Made by a program: the position numbers and the translations under genes
From: Flavobacteriales bacterium
GTDB lineage: Bacteria; Bacteroidota; Bacteroidia; Flavobacteriales; Flavobacteriaceae
DNA length: 64,000 bases
NCBI GenBank assembly: GCA_018335925.1
Contig: JAGXRF010000080.1
Location: 1-64,000, forward strand
Direction of reading: 5' to 3'
Notes under the pieces: model-generated
Database searches by the model: none
What the model saw: only the letters and a program-made list of their open reading frames with translations
Told to the model about the DNA's origin: nothing
Shown: positions 1-8,450 of the stretch, piece after piece
Numbering within the stretch: the stretch's first letter is position 1
How the letters are laid out: every line of letters starts with the position of its first letter

Positions 1-3
1 AAA

Positions 4-32
4 CAAAAAACCAACCCTAGTTATAAGGTTGG
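4..32 (-). terminator. Intrinsic terminator, repeat unit 1
   Basis: Arms CCAACC (11-16) and GGTTGG (27-32) are followed on the minus strand by a T-run (5-10). The same hairpin recurs in the next two units. Confidence 0.65.
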
Positions 33-163
33 TTTGACGCAGAGCGTGGGGGATTGCTCGTATGCGCTTCCTTGCCGCACTTCCCCTCGCGAATCTCCCT
101 TCGGTCGATTTCGAACCCGGGGGTTCTCATCCCCTAAACCCTTGAGATAAGTTTGATAATAAA

Positions 164-192
164 CAAAAAACCAACCCTAGTTATAAGGTTGG
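164..192 (-). terminator. Intrinsic terminator, repeat unit 2
   Basis: Second copy of the CCAACC/GGTTGG hairpin with its T-run on the minus strand, identical to the first copy. Confidence 0.65.
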
Positions 193-322
193 TTTGACGC
201 AGAGCGTGGGGGATTGCTCGTACGCGCTTCCTTGCCGCACTTCCCCTCGCGAATCTCCCTTCGGTCGATTTCGAACCCGGGGGTTCTCATCCCCAAACCC
301 TTGAGATAAGTTTGATAATAAA

Positions 323-351
323 CAAAAAACCAACCCTAGTTATAAGGTTGG
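323..351 (-). terminator. Intrinsic terminator, repeat unit 3
   Basis: Third copy of the hairpin. The tRNA-like end before it on the minus strand (358-380) is the best preserved of the three, reading GGTTCAATTCCCCCACTC toward the acceptor, but its 5' T-stem strand does not pair. Confidence 0.6.
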
Positions 352-618
352 TTTGACGCAGAGAGTGGGGGAATTGAACCTTCTCTCTAACTCATTGATT
401 ATCAGCATGATTTTTAAGCTTGAAATCAGGTACGCCGACTTTTACGCTTAAGAATTTTTGCCCATATTTTTGATGTGTGCAAAAGTAGCATTTCGAATCC
501 CAATTCCAAATTTATTACTTCGGTTTTTGTTTTTATTTCACTGTCTTTTTTGACTTTTTTTAGGTGAGCCTTAATTGAAAGGCTTGATTAATTGAATGGC
601 AGGGAGAAAACTGAATCA

Positions 619-900
619 CTAAAGGATGTTGCAAGGGGTCAATTCCAACAACAGATTTTGGGGAGTTCCTGAGGTGGTAAGTGAAATTCCACTTTCAGTC
701 TGGGCAAATTCAAGTGGGATATGTTTGGAATCATGGACAATGAAAAACTCCCACATGCCTGTGGCTATTCCGGATGCAGCTTGTTCAATACCAATATTCC
801 ACATTTCACCTTTTTGATTTTTGCCGCAAATGTGTGTGAGTACTTTTTGACCTGCAATTTCCTTTAGAATAACGCAGTGTACTTGATGTTTAAAAGTCAT
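619..900 (-). CDS. DUF3892-like small protein
   Basis: This 93-residue protein has no signal peptide or membrane segment. Its centre reads VLTHICGKNQKG.MWNIG followed by a run ending in a C-terminal LLLELTPC. That pattern (T-H-x-x-G near the start, a Trp, an AxxxI helix, an LL.L.PC end) fits my memory of the DUF3892 family, whose function is unknown. It stands alone, more than 800 bases from the next gene on the same strand. The start ATG is the first in frame. A real gene is likely because the pattern spans the whole length; the family assignment is from memory. Confidence 0.6.
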   Translation of the reverse strand: MTFKHQVHCVILKEIAGQKVLTHICGKNQKGEMWNIGIEQAASGIATGMWEFFIVHDSKHIPLEFAQTESGISLTTSGTPQNLLLELTPCNIL

Positions 901-1726
901 ATATCCTAAAGGTTTAATTAAAAGAATTTGAATTATCCGGGTTACTTTGGCCTTGCAAATTTAATTACGATAAGACCAGAGGGATAACCATTCAGATAGG
1001 AATAGACCCATTTACATGTATGTGAAAAACTTTTTTTTTATGACTTTGTCGTTCCTTTTATTGTTTGAAAACAAAACCAGTCAAATGGATCCCCTGTAGC
1101 CTAAGGTAAAGGAATAACAGGAGTATTTTTTTACAGGAACGGGATAGTGATTTTTTATGGGCTCTGGTTAAAAATTACCCCTCCCCAAAGAACTCTTAGC
1201 TAACCAATTTCTAACCCTGATTGGGGTCAATAAATATTAAGATGCCGATTTGAAACTAGCGGTCTATTCCATTGTGCCATTTTACAAGGCTAGCCAGAAA
1301 TATGATCAAAGTCTTTCTGAAACTACCTGAAGTTACCGGACTTACACCATGATGACTCTGCTGTTCAAGGAATTATCCGGACCTTATTGATGAACTGCCT
1401 AACTGCCGATAAATTCATTCACCTGCGGCGGGAGAGGGAAGGGGAGGAGCGTCAGAATCGGAGTATGGAGCTAATTTCAATGAATAACAGTGGTTATAAA
1501 AAAGCAGCAGTGAAAGGATTTGATGATTTTTCTTAAAAAAGGCCAATAAAACAACTGCTCTACTTGCTTCATTGGGAAAACATCAAAAAAGGAAAAATTC
1601 CATTTCTAAATTCATCAGAAAAGCATTTTGAGTGATTCAAATTTTTCTTGTTCGGATTTTTTTATCTTTTCAGTCGTAGTGCTTTTAATCTAAATCCAAT
1701 CGGCGATAATAGGTTTGATTCAAAGA
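901..1726. other. Gene-free stretch
   Basis: No ORF in either direction looks like a protein. There is a purine-rich run near 1430-1450, and short open pieces near 1465-1536 that read like a decayed coding tail but match no family I recognise. It may be a degraded insertion. Confidence 0.4.
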
Positions 1727-2542
1727 TTAATTAATTGACGTGGACTGATGTTTGGTGAATCCACGCATAACCAATTCCATAACTCTAACCTTTCCCCAAC
1801 GGGGTAGTAAGGAAAGTGATCCGGTGAGAAACTTGGTTAAAAATCCAGGGTAAACAGTCCCTTTTTTACCTAGTGCAGAAAGAATAGGTACTGCAATTTT
1901 CTCTGGCTTTAGCGTGTTTCCCATGACCATTCCGGCACGTTTAGCAAATCCACTTCCAACTGGACCAGGACTTGCCGCTAGAACTGCGATTTTGGAGGGA
2001 CTTAACTCTCGATGTAATCCTTCTGCCAAGCTTTGGATGTAGGCTTTTGTTCCCGCATAATTTGCAGCATAAGGCACTCCTTGAAAAGCTACAATCGAGC
2101 TTATGAAAATGATTCCTCCTTTTTTTCTTGAAACCATTTTCTGACCTAAACTGTGGCTAAGAATGAGAGGTGAATGGCAGTTGACCTGAATCATTTCAAG
2201 TTCCGTCTCCAGATTATTGTCAAGCAGTTTTCCTGAAGTGCCAAAACCAGCTGAAGCAACCAATAAACCAACTGTTATGCCCGCTGTGGCTTGGAGAACC
2301 TTCCGGTTTCCCTCCAATTGACTTAGGTCTGCTTCAATTATTTTGGTTTGGGTGAAAAATTTTGTTTCGATTTCTTGGCTTAACTCTAGAAGCGCAGCCT
2401 TATTCCGACCTACCAGCACTACATCAAATCCGATTTTACCAAGCTCCAATGCCAAAGCTTTTCCTATGCCGGAACTAGCACCTGTGACCACTGCCCATGG
2501 ACCATAACTGTCCAGAAAGGCTATTTTTTCTTGGATATTCAT
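1727..2542 (-). CDS. Short-chain dehydrogenase/reductase (SDR)
   Basis: A 271-residue classical SDR, an NAD(P)-dependent oxidoreductase of unknown substrate acting in the cytoplasm. The Rossmann motif TGASSGIG is at residues 20-27, followed by VGRN near 44-47, which favours NADP(H). The catalytic residues are Ser148/Ser149, Tyr162 and Lys166 (YAGTK). The usual NNAG motif is ASAG here (96-99), as in some family members. The gene starts 12 bp after the SRPBCC gene on the same strand, with a Crp-type regulator further upstream, so the three probably form one transcript. The C-terminal 50 residues are hydrophobic and basic, as in SDRs that touch membranes. Family certain, substrate unknown. Confidence 0.9.
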   Translation of the reverse strand: MNIQEKIAFLDSYGPWAVVTGASSGIGKALALELGKIGFDVVLVGRNKAALLELSQEIETKFFTQTKIIEADLSQLEGNRKVLQATAGITVGLLVASAGFGTSGKLLDNNLETELEMIQVNCHSPLILSHSLGQKMVSRKKGGIIFISSIVAFQGVPYAANYAGTKAYIQSLAEGLHRELSPSKIAVLAASPGPVGSGFAKRAGMVMGNTLKPEKIAVPILSALGKKGTVYPGFLTKFLTGSLSLLPRWGKVRVMELVMRGFTKHQSTSIN

Positions 2543-2554
2543 ACTTGGACAGGA

Positions 2555-3109
2555 CTAGTTTTGGATGATTTTTTGCTCCACTCGGGTTTTCAACAGGTAA
2601 AGCCAGTCTTCATGTTGTTGATAGAGCTTTTTTGGTTGAAAAAGTTTTTCCATCACAGTCAGCCACCCGTTTTGGCTCTCCGCTGTGATGACCCGACATC
2701 CAGTTTCGGTGGGAATAATAAGCCAAACATGGTAGCCTTGGATACTTTTTTTGCTTGAAATCCAGCTTAGTTGAGTATGGGGTTGAAATTCCCTAACCTC
2801 CGATATAAACTCCAACCCCATGGTTTTCCAGGAAAATTTAGAGTTAGGTATTAATGCAGGCCCCGGATTGTCATCCAGTAAATTTACTTCCGATGCCCCA
2901 TAGTACCAGTTTGACCAGGTTTCTGCCTGGATTAATTCATTCCATACCTGCTCCGGACTAGCCTGAATTTCAATTTGATTTTCAACATAAAAGGAGGATT
3001 CTTCAGGAGAAAATCCTGCCGGCCAGTTGAGGTCAGAAATGGATTGGGTATGGGCCTGTGGAATGCTCCAGGGAACAAGGAATAGGAGTCCGATAAATAT
3101 AATTTTCAT
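2555..3109 (-). CDS. Secreted SRPBCC (START-like) family protein
   Basis: This 184-residue protein begins with a hydrophobic signal-like segment (about residues 1-20, MKIIFIGLLFLVPW). The rest matches the SRPBCC/polyketide-cyclase fold: an early strand ending in IQASPEQVWNEL, then W..W..G, a central ISEVREFQPHTQLSW strand and a C-terminal amphipathic helix. Such proteins bind hydrophobic ligands in a deep cavity. It lies between a Crp-type regulator and an SDR, 12 bp from the latter, suggesting joint handling of a lipid-like or aromatic compound. Export is inferred from the N-terminus only. The ligand is unknown. Confidence 0.8.
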   Translation of the reverse strand: MKIIFIGLLFLVPWSIPQAHTQSISDLNWPAGFSPEESSFYVENQIEIQASPEQVWNELIQAETWSNWYYGASEVNLLDDNPGPALIPNSKFSWKTMGLEFISEVREFQPHTQLSWISSKKSIQGYHVWLIIPTETGCRVITAESQNGWLTVMEKLFQPKKLYQQHEDWLYLLKTRVEQKIIQN

Positions 3110-3196
3110 GGTGTCTAAAGTTTACCTTTCAAAGGTATTCCTGACCTCAGGCACCAAACGATAACATTTGTTTAGACTTTGGAGGACCAATCCCGT

Positions 3197-3766
3197 TCAG
3201 CGCTCTTTTTTCAGACGACTGAGATGTACCGGGGTGATTCCAAGATAGGAGGCAATCATATGCTGGGGCACGCGCTGGTGGATTTGTGGAAAAATGCTCT
3301 CCATCAGCTCATACCGCTCTTTAGGTGTTCGGGAATAGTAATTTTTGACCCTGTTGTCCTGATAGACAAAATAGAACTCAGCTACTTTTCTACCGAATTT
3401 ATCACCTTCTTTCATGAATTGGTATCCCCAATCAATTGCTTGACGAGTCATGACCACTGCCTCCAAGGGCTCCAAAGCTTGAAGCGTATACATGGCGGGT
3501 TGTTGTAACAAAAAGTTGGAGTAATCGGCTACAAATTGATTTTCAGATGCAAAATGGATCGTGTGCTCCACGCCTTTTGAATCGGTAACTACTACCCGCA
3601 AAAGTCCTTTTGAAATAAAAAACACTTCCTGTGGGACTTTTCCGGGTTGGCTGAGGAAATCGTTTTTTCGGAATTTCTGAAAAGAGCAAAGGGAAATAAG
3701 CTGATCCAATTCCTGTTGATCGGTTTGGATCAGGCTTAGAATTGCATTTTTGAATGAATCGAACAT
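3197..3766 (-). CDS. Crp/Fnr-type transcriptional regulator
   Basis: A 189-residue protein with an N-terminal cyclic-nucleotide-binding-like beta barrel (about residues 20-115, FLSQPGKVPQEVFFISKGLLRV) and a short C-terminal helix-turn-helix, MIASYLGITPVHLSRLKK. The cAMP phosphate-cassette residues of true CRP are not evident, so the ligand is probably different or absent. This small form is common in Bacteroidota, usually beside the gene it controls. It lies 88 bp upstream of the SRPBCC-SDR pair on the same strand and probably regulates it. Two similar regulators occur at 5.5 and 46.1 kb. Confidence 0.88.
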   Translation of the reverse strand: MFDSFKNAILSLIQTDQQELDQLISLCSFQKFRKNDFLSQPGKVPQEVFFISKGLLRVVVTDSKGVEHTIHFASENQFVADYSNFLLQQPAMYTLQALEPLEAVVMTRQAIDWGYQFMKEGDKFGRKVAEFYFVYQDNRVKNYYSRTPKERYELMESIFPQIHQRVPQHMIASYLGITPVHLSRLKKER

Positions 3767-4088
3767 GCCTGGTATAAATTTCTAAGCTACTGAATTCCGC
3801 TTATGGAAACCATCAAATGAAAAGGAATGCTTTTGCCGGGAACATTTTTAAGCAGCAATTCCAAGTCCAGGATACTGGAGGAATTCAGATAGCTGGAAAT
3901 CCAAAGGTGGTTCGGCCTATTGAATTAAATAGCGTAGTTGCTCAACCCTATTTGTAGAGGACAGCTGACCTACCCTAACTCGATGAGAGGTTAGGAGTGA
4001 AGCATGGAATCAACTCAATCACCGTCTGCTCAAATGGGCGAAATTCCCTGGCCTGACCCGATTAGATGTAGCCCTAAGCCTACAATCC
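3767..4088. other. Gene-free stretch
   Basis: No supported gene. It holds the upstream region of the Crp-type regulator and the downstream end of the HxlR gene; no clear terminator was found. Confidence 0.4.
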
Positions 4089-4433
4089 TTAAGACTTCAC
4101 GAATAATTTAGACCTATGTTTTTTGCCCCATTCTCTCAGAGCTGTAATTACGTCATCTAAAGTTTTCCCATAATCCGACAAACTGTATTCAACCGTTACA
4201 GGAATGGTGTCATAGACAGTTCTGATAATCAGTTGATTTACTTCTAAATCCCTTAATTCTTTGGAGAGCATTTTTGGCGTAATACCTTCCACATCTCTTT
4301 CTAATTCTTTAAAACGCTTATTTCCAAAAGACAAGGCAATAAGTATGGGCAACTTCCACTTACCGTTAATAATGTCTAATACATCTCTTACTGGACGTAT
4401 GTACTCAACGCATTCTTCTTTTGGCGACTTCAT
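4089..4433 (-). CDS. HxlR-family transcriptional regulator
   Basis: A 114-residue winged-helix regulator. The family signature is clear: an early cysteine (Cys8) before the first helix, DVLDIINGKWKLPILIAL, then the recognition segment F.ELERDVEGITPKMLSKELRDLE, and the wing ending in VEYSLSDYGKTL. The early cysteine is where electrophile- or redox-sensing relatives (HypR, YodB) carry their sensor residue, so redox sensing is possible but unproven. It is divergent from an NmrA-like NAD(P)-binding protein, with a strong palindrome between them, the usual layout for control of the neighbour and itself. Confidence 0.93.
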   Translation of the reverse strand: MKSPKEECVEYIRPVRDVLDIINGKWKLPILIALSFGNKRFKELERDVEGITPKMLSKELRDLEVNQLIIRTVYDTIPVTVEYSLSDYGKTLDDVITALREWGKKHRSKLFVKS

Positions 4434-4452
4434 TTAACTGATTTTTAGGTCG

Positions 4453-4486
4453 CTATACCAAAGGATACTAGTATACTTTGGTATAG
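4453..4486. promoter_or_regulatory. 34-bp palindromic operator for HxlR regulator
   Basis: Outer arms CTATACCAAAG (4453-4463) and CTTTGGTATAG (4476-4486) are perfect inverted repeats around a nearly self-complementary core, ATACTAGTAT. It lies between the divergent HxlR and NmrA-like genes, close to both promoters. HxlR proteins bind as dimers to such sites, so this is probably the operator for both. Confidence 0.75.
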
Positions 4487-4513
4487 TGGTATATTTTGTA
4501 TAGTGAAGGTAAA

Positions 4514-4521
4514 TATCTTTG
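4514..4521 (+). promoter_or_regulatory. Bacteroidota -7 element for NmrA-like gene
   Basis: TATCTTTG matches the Bacteroidota -7 consensus TAnnTTTG. A TTTG at 4495-4498 could serve as the -33 element with slightly short spacing. It would place the transcript start near 4528, which supports translation from the ATG at 4557 over the in-frame GTG at 4503. Confidence 0.5.
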
Positions 4522-4556
4522 CCTCATTATCAACAAACAACAAAATTAAAAAAAAT

Positions 4557-5450
4557 ATGAAAGTATTAGTTTATGGTGCAGGTGGTTCACAGCAATTCCC
4601 TGTGATTAAAGCGCTCACGGACAGAGGAGCAAAAGTTTTAGCGACTACCAACCAGCCTGAAAAAATAGATTTGCTTACAAAGGCTGGTGCAGAAACAGTT
4701 CTTGCCAATATGTCCGACAAAGAACGGCTTGTTGAAATCACGAAGGGTATCGATGCGATTTCTTTTTTGGTTCCTTTCTTTTTGGCGAATCCTCTTGATG
4801 GATACGAATATGCCAAGAATGCCATTGACGCAGCGGTTAAAAATAACGTTAAGCTTTTAGTTTGGAATACGAGTGGCTACATTCTTCCAATTAAAATTGG
4901 TAATCCTGCAATGGATGTCCGAATTGATATAGCCGATTATTTAAAAAATAGTGGTATCCCTAACATTATTATCCAACCATCTGTATATGCTGAAAATCTT
5001 CTGGGACCTTGGACAGCACCATTTGTAAAAAACGATGACACTGTTACTTACCCAACACCTGAAGAAATGCCTATTGGCTGGATTGCAACTAAAGATGTGG
5101 CTCAATTTGTTGCACAGGCTATTTATAGTCCTCATTTAGCTGGTCAGTCATTTCAAATTAGTGGAGTAGAAAATTTAACCGGTCGTCAACTGGCTAATAA
5201 ATTTTCCATTGCGTTGAATAAACCTGTCCAATATCGTCAAATGCCTCCAAGGGAATTTGGTAAAATACTGGATGGTCTCTTTGGTGAAGGTGCAGGAAAA
5301 GGTGCAGAAAAAATGTATCAGGAAATAACAGATACCAAACAATACCCAATCATGCATTCATATAGCTTATCTGAAGTTCTAGAAAAACTTCCAGTTAAAA
5401 TGACCAGTATTGAAGAATGGGTTTCTCAAAATATTGAATCATTTAGTTAA
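4557..5450 (+). CDS. NmrA/NAD(P)H-azoreductase-like NAD(P)-binding protein
   Basis: A 297-residue atypical SDR of the NmrA type. The N-terminal MKVLVYGAGGSQQFPVIKAL gives the GxxGxxG-like dinucleotide loop, followed by ATTNQPEK and FLVPFFLANPLDGYEYAKNAIDAA, typical of NmrA/QorB-like proteins. Members act as NAD(P)(H) sensors or quinone/azo reductases. An in-frame GTG at 4503 would add 18 residues, but it lies before the putative -7 element, and the dinucleotide fold begins exactly at the ATG. It is divergent from the HxlR regulator across a palindrome, so it is probably repressed by it and induced by electrophiles or quinones; that trigger is inferred from the family. Confidence 0.88.
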   Translation: MKVLVYGAGGSQQFPVIKALTDRGAKVLATTNQPEKIDLLTKAGAETVLANMSDKERLVEITKGIDAISFLVPFFLANPLDGYEYAKNAIDAAVKNNVKLLVWNTSGYILPIKIGNPAMDVRIDIADYLKNSGIPNIIIQPSVYAENLLGPWTAPFVKNDDTVTYPTPEEMPIGWIATKDVAQFVAQAIYSPHLAGQSFQISGVENLTGRQLANKFSIALNKPVQYRQMPPREFGKILDGLFGEGAGKGAEKMYQEITDTKQYPIMHSYSLSEVLEKLPVKMTSIEEWVSQNIESFS

Positions 5451-5475
5451 AGTTTTGAAATGTACTTAATGCCAA

Positions 5476-6036
5476 ATGCTAAAAGAATCGTTAAATCATA
5501 TCGTTCCATTCGAGCCAGTAACCCTTGAATGTTTACTAGGTCTTTTTTCAGAAATTAAACTCAAAAAAGGGACAGTTTTTGCCAAGAAAGGGGAATATTC
5601 CAAAAATATAGCCTTTGTGAAATCGGGCGTTTTGAGGGCTTATTACAGCAATGATAAAGGGGAGGAATACAATAAAACATTTTTTACCGAGAACAATTTT
5701 GTGGGTGCCTACTCCGCATTAATCACAAAGGAGAAAAACCTGATTGACATTGATTGTCTGACTGACTGCACCTTACTAGTTGCGGAATATGAGAAAATAA
5801 CCATGCTTTACGGGCAGTATCCACAAGTAGAACGCTTAGCCAGAATTTTAGCAGAGCAATTTTTTGTGAGAAAAGAAAAACGGGAAATCGAACTGGTTAC
5901 GCTAGAAGCCAAAGAACGCTATATCATCTTCCAACAGGAACATCCCACTTTAGAGCAGCTTATCCCTCAGTATCATATTGCTTCCTATTTAGGAGTAAGC
6001 CCTACTCAACTCAGCAGGATAAGGGCGAAAAAATAA
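5476..6036 (+). CDS. Crp/Fnr-type transcriptional regulator
   Basis: A 186-residue protein with a cyclic-nucleotide-binding-like barrel (F.EIKLKKGTVFAKKGEYSKNIAFVKSGVLRAYY) and a short C-terminal HTH, YHIASYLGVSPTQLSRIRAKK. It begins 25 bp after the NmrA-like gene and is followed by a run of plus-strand genes, so it may control them. It has the same architecture as the regulators at 3.2 and 46.1 kb, but the sequences differ enough to exclude recent duplication. Ligand unknown. Confidence 0.88.
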   Translation: MLKESLNHIVPFEPVTLECLLGLFSEIKLKKGTVFAKKGEYSKNIAFVKSGVLRAYYSNDKGEEYNKTFFTENNFVGAYSALITKEKNLIDIDCLTDCTLLVAEYEKITMLYGQYPQVERLARILAEQFFVRKEKREIELVTLEAKERYIIFQQEHPTLEQLIPQYHIASYLGVSPTQLSRIRAKK

Positions 6037-6127
6037 TTTTTCTTCCACTTCATTCCTTTACATATGTAAATGGAATCGTTTTGAAGAGCCTTAATCTTTG
6101 TGATGTAATCATTTTAAGAACCTCTAA

Positions 6128-6871
6128 ATGAAATACGTCACCATACTGTTCCTATGCTTTTTCTTTCACCTGAAAACAACAGGGCAGGCTCTAAAAGATC
6201 CCATCCACTTCCAGTATACTTCCCTGCATTTAACCAATCCCGAAAGTGGAAGTGGACAGTTAGATGTCAACTATTTGGAAACAAACTTTGAAGTTCCCAT
6301 TACCCTTGGCAAAAAGATAAAATTGATCAACGCTTTTTACTTTAGGTTTTCAGATTTTGGGTTTAGTCCAGATTTTAACAATCATTTTTTCTCCAAGAAT
6401 TTACACGACACACACAGTTCAGCTAGTGTCAGAGCAGGTATTCCTGAACGGCAAGAGCTTATCTCTATTGCTAGAATCATGGCGCGTTCTGACTTGCGGA
6501 ATAGCATTAACGCTAAAGTCTTGTTTCCTTTCGGATTATTCCTGATGAATAATGCCATTGGAGAAAATTCCGATTTCACTTTTGGTTTCGGAGTTGCCTT
6601 AGTCAGTGGTTTTTACCATAACAGCATCCTACCGATTGCTTCTTTAAATTTTGAAACAGAAAGGGTTGATTTAAAGATTGTCTATCCCAACGTCAACATC
6701 CTGTTTAAGGAATCTGAATTGTTTGGCTGGTCTGCCAAGGTAGAGGGTGCCATTTCCCGGGTATCAGAGCAAAGTATTGGTGTCAATGATAATCCTGTTG
6801 AATTTCAAAGAAACATACAAAGTTTAGTCGCCACCAGAGGTTCTCGCCGCACTTACAACCAAGTTTTCTAG
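6128..6871 (+). CDS. Secreted beta-rich outer-membrane-like protein, C-terminus probably frameshifted
   Basis: A 247-residue protein with a signal peptide (about residues 1-20) followed by alternating hydrophobic/polar strands (INAFYFRFSDFGF, FTFGFGVALVSGFY, DLKIVYPNVNILF), typical of an outer-membrane barrel. I think it resembles the DUF6268 group, from memory. The last residues (ATRGSRRTYNQVF) are strongly basic and not strand-like. In another frame the same bases give SFLALNIGIAP, a plausible final strand, just before and across the stop. An indel near 6830-6860 may therefore have truncated the barrel. Function unknown. Confidence 0.6.
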   Translation: MKYVTILFLCFFFHLKTTGQALKDPIHFQYTSLHLTNPESGSGQLDVNYLETNFEVPITLGKKIKLINAFYFRFSDFGFSPDFNNHFFSKNLHDTHSSASVRAGIPERQELISIARIMARSDLRNSINAKVLFPFGLFLMNNAIGENSDFTFGFGVALVSGFYHNSILPIASLNFETERVDLKIVYPNVNILFKESELFGWSAKVEGAISRVSEQSIGVNDNPVEFQRNIQSLVATRGSRRTYNQVF

Positions 6872-7015
6872 CACTTAATATTGGGATTGCCCCTCATCAA
6901 CCTGCAATTCCTTGATGGTGACCCAATGGAATTTGAAGGCTGTACACCACGTTTTAATCCTTTTTTACTCATCCGAACTGGAAACAGGTACCGATTGTCC
7001 AACCAATTAAAAACC

Positions 7016-7753
7016 ATGAGATTAACTAACAATAAAACCCTCATTACAGGTGCTACGGAAGGCATTGGAGAAGCACTGCTCCAAAAGTTTTTAAGCCTTG
7101 ACAACCAAATTATTGCCGTAGGCAGAAACGAAATAAAGCTGCAAGCAATGGCGAAACAGGATAAGCGGGTCATCCCTCTTGTTTGCGATATTTCCAAAGC
7201 GGAAGATTTGGATGAATTGATACTGATCGTGGAGCAGCAGCACCCAGACACGAACATTCTAATCAACAATGCAGGGATTCAATTCAACTACCATTTTGCT
7301 GAAGAATCGCAACTGTTGGGCAAAATAGAACAGGAAATTAACGTCAATTTTTTAGCTCCGATCAAACTCATTGCTTTGATTTTGCCCACGCTCAATGCCA
7401 ATAAAAATGCTGCCATTGTCAATGTGTCTTCTGGTTTAGGGCTAGTTCCTAAGAAACAAGCCCCGGTGTACTGTGGTACGAAAGCAGGTATTCATATTTT
7501 CTCGAAAGCATTGCGCTATCAACTGGAAACTACAAAAGTGTTTGAAATTATCCCTCCCTTGGTTGATACTCGGATGACAGCTGGAAGGGGTTCAGGAAAA
7601 ATCACCCCTGAGCAGTTGGCAGAGGAATTTATCACCGCATTTCGAAAAGACAAGTTTGAGGTCAACATCGGTAAAGTCAAACTCCTAAAGCTTATAAACC
7701 GATTAAGCCCGGCTTTGGCAGAAGGTATCATGAAAAATGGGGGTGAAAAATGA
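7016..7753 (+). CDS. DltE-like short-chain dehydrogenase
   Basis: A 245-residue SDR. MRLTNNKTLITGATEGIGEAL carries the nucleotide loop (TGATEGIG); NNAG follows near residue 84, and YCGTKAG with an upstream SSG supplies the catalytic Ser/Tyr/Lys. It resembles DltE/oxidoreductases of the YdfG/UcpA type. An upstream in-frame start at 6881 would add 45 residues without family character, so the ATG at 7016 is chosen, directly before the Rossmann strand. The stop overlaps the next gene by 4 bp (ATGA), indicating coupled translation with the VTT protein. Substrate unknown. Confidence 0.88.
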   Translation: MRLTNNKTLITGATEGIGEALLQKFLSLDNQIIAVGRNEIKLQAMAKQDKRVIPLVCDISKAEDLDELILIVEQQHPDTNILINNAGIQFNYHFAEESQLLGKIEQEINVNFLAPIKLIALILPTLNANKNAAIVNVSSGLGLVPKKQAPVYCGTKAGIHIFSKALRYQLETTKVFEIIPPLVDTRMTAGRGSGKITPEQLAEEFITAFRKDKFEVNIGKVKLLKLINRLSPALAEGIMKNGGEK

Positions 7754-8391
7754 AAGCATTGCTAAAGATAACTTTGGTGTTGTCCCTAGCTTTTGCCTCT
7801 ACTTTTCTGATTATCCGCTTATCTGGAGTTCTCACCGAAGATGACATCAAAACTTGGTTGGAGGCAGCAACCACCATCAATCCATGGTATGTGGGCTTGG
7901 CGGTAGTGTCTCTTTTGGCTCTCGATCTTTTTATTGCCGTCCCAACCCTTACTATCTGCATTCTTTCAGGTTATCTCCTGGGATTTCCTTGGGGAGGATT
8001 GAGTGCATCAATAGGTTTATTATCAGCAGGATTGATTGGTTATTGGTTGAGCAGGGCTTTTGGAGAAAGGATTCTACAAATCATCGTCCGTTCTGAAGAA
8101 AAAAGAGAAGACGCTAAAGCACACTTTGTCCAGTATGGTTTGTCGATGATATTACTGAGCCGCAGTTCACCCATTTTCCCTGAAGTATGCGCTTGTGTGG
8201 CCGGAATGACTGGAATGAAATTTTCCAAATTTTATCTGGCCTGGACTCTCAACAGTATTCCCTATGCCCTGATTGCTGCCTATTCGGGTTCCATCAGTGA
8301 TTTTGAAAACCCAAAACCCGCCATATATACCATGATAGGCCTTTACCTGGTGATTTGGGTAGCATGGTTCATTTACAGAAAACGAAACTAA
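7750..8391 (+). CDS. TVP38/TMEM64-type (VTT domain) membrane protein
   Basis: A 213-residue inner-membrane protein with about five hydrophobic segments. The central region has the VTT-domain (SNARE-associated/DedA-like) pattern: VPTLTICILSGYLLGFPWGG, then GLIGYWLSRAFG, and a later re-entrant LLSRSSPIFPEVCACVAGMTGM. DedA/VTT proteins are implicated in membrane lipid transport and membrane-potential maintenance; the substrate here cannot be read. It overlaps the preceding SDR gene by 4 bp. Start is the overlapping ATG. Confidence 0.9.
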   Translation: MKALLKITLVLSLAFASTFLIIRLSGVLTEDDIKTWLEAATTINPWYVGLAVVSLLALDLFIAVPTLTICILSGYLLGFPWGGLSASIGLLSAGLIGYWLSRAFGERILQIIVRSEEKREDAKAHFVQYGLSMILLSRSSPIFPEVCACVAGMTGMKFSKFYLAWTLNSIPYALIAAYSGSISDFENPKPAIYTMIGLYLVIWVAWFIYRKRN

Positions 8392-8450
8392 ACACCAACG
8401 TAACCATATAAGAAACCCTTTATTATTTAACTCACATAAATCCAGTTTAA

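Larger units (their letters stand above)
1..380 (-). repeat. Tandem 160-bp repeat with tRNA-like 3' ends
   Basis: Two nearly identical units lie at 1-160 and 161-319 (one base shorter), and a third begins at 320 and diverges after about 45 bases. Read on the minus strand, each unit ends with a T-arm/acceptor-like stretch followed by TCA and a hairpin with a T-run, the layout of a tRNA 3' end plus terminator. A second T-arm-like piece (GGTTCGAA) lies inside each complete unit, near 110-118. No unit folds into a full tRNA: the five-base T stem does not pair and no anticodon arm is visible. These are probably decayed tRNA copies or attachment-site scars. The array may continue beyond the window edge. 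Confidence 0.6.

Noticed and set aside
1..380. Intact tRNA genes in the left-end repeats
   Set aside because: The T stem does not pair and no anticodon or D arm can be drawn, so only tRNA-like 3' ends are present.
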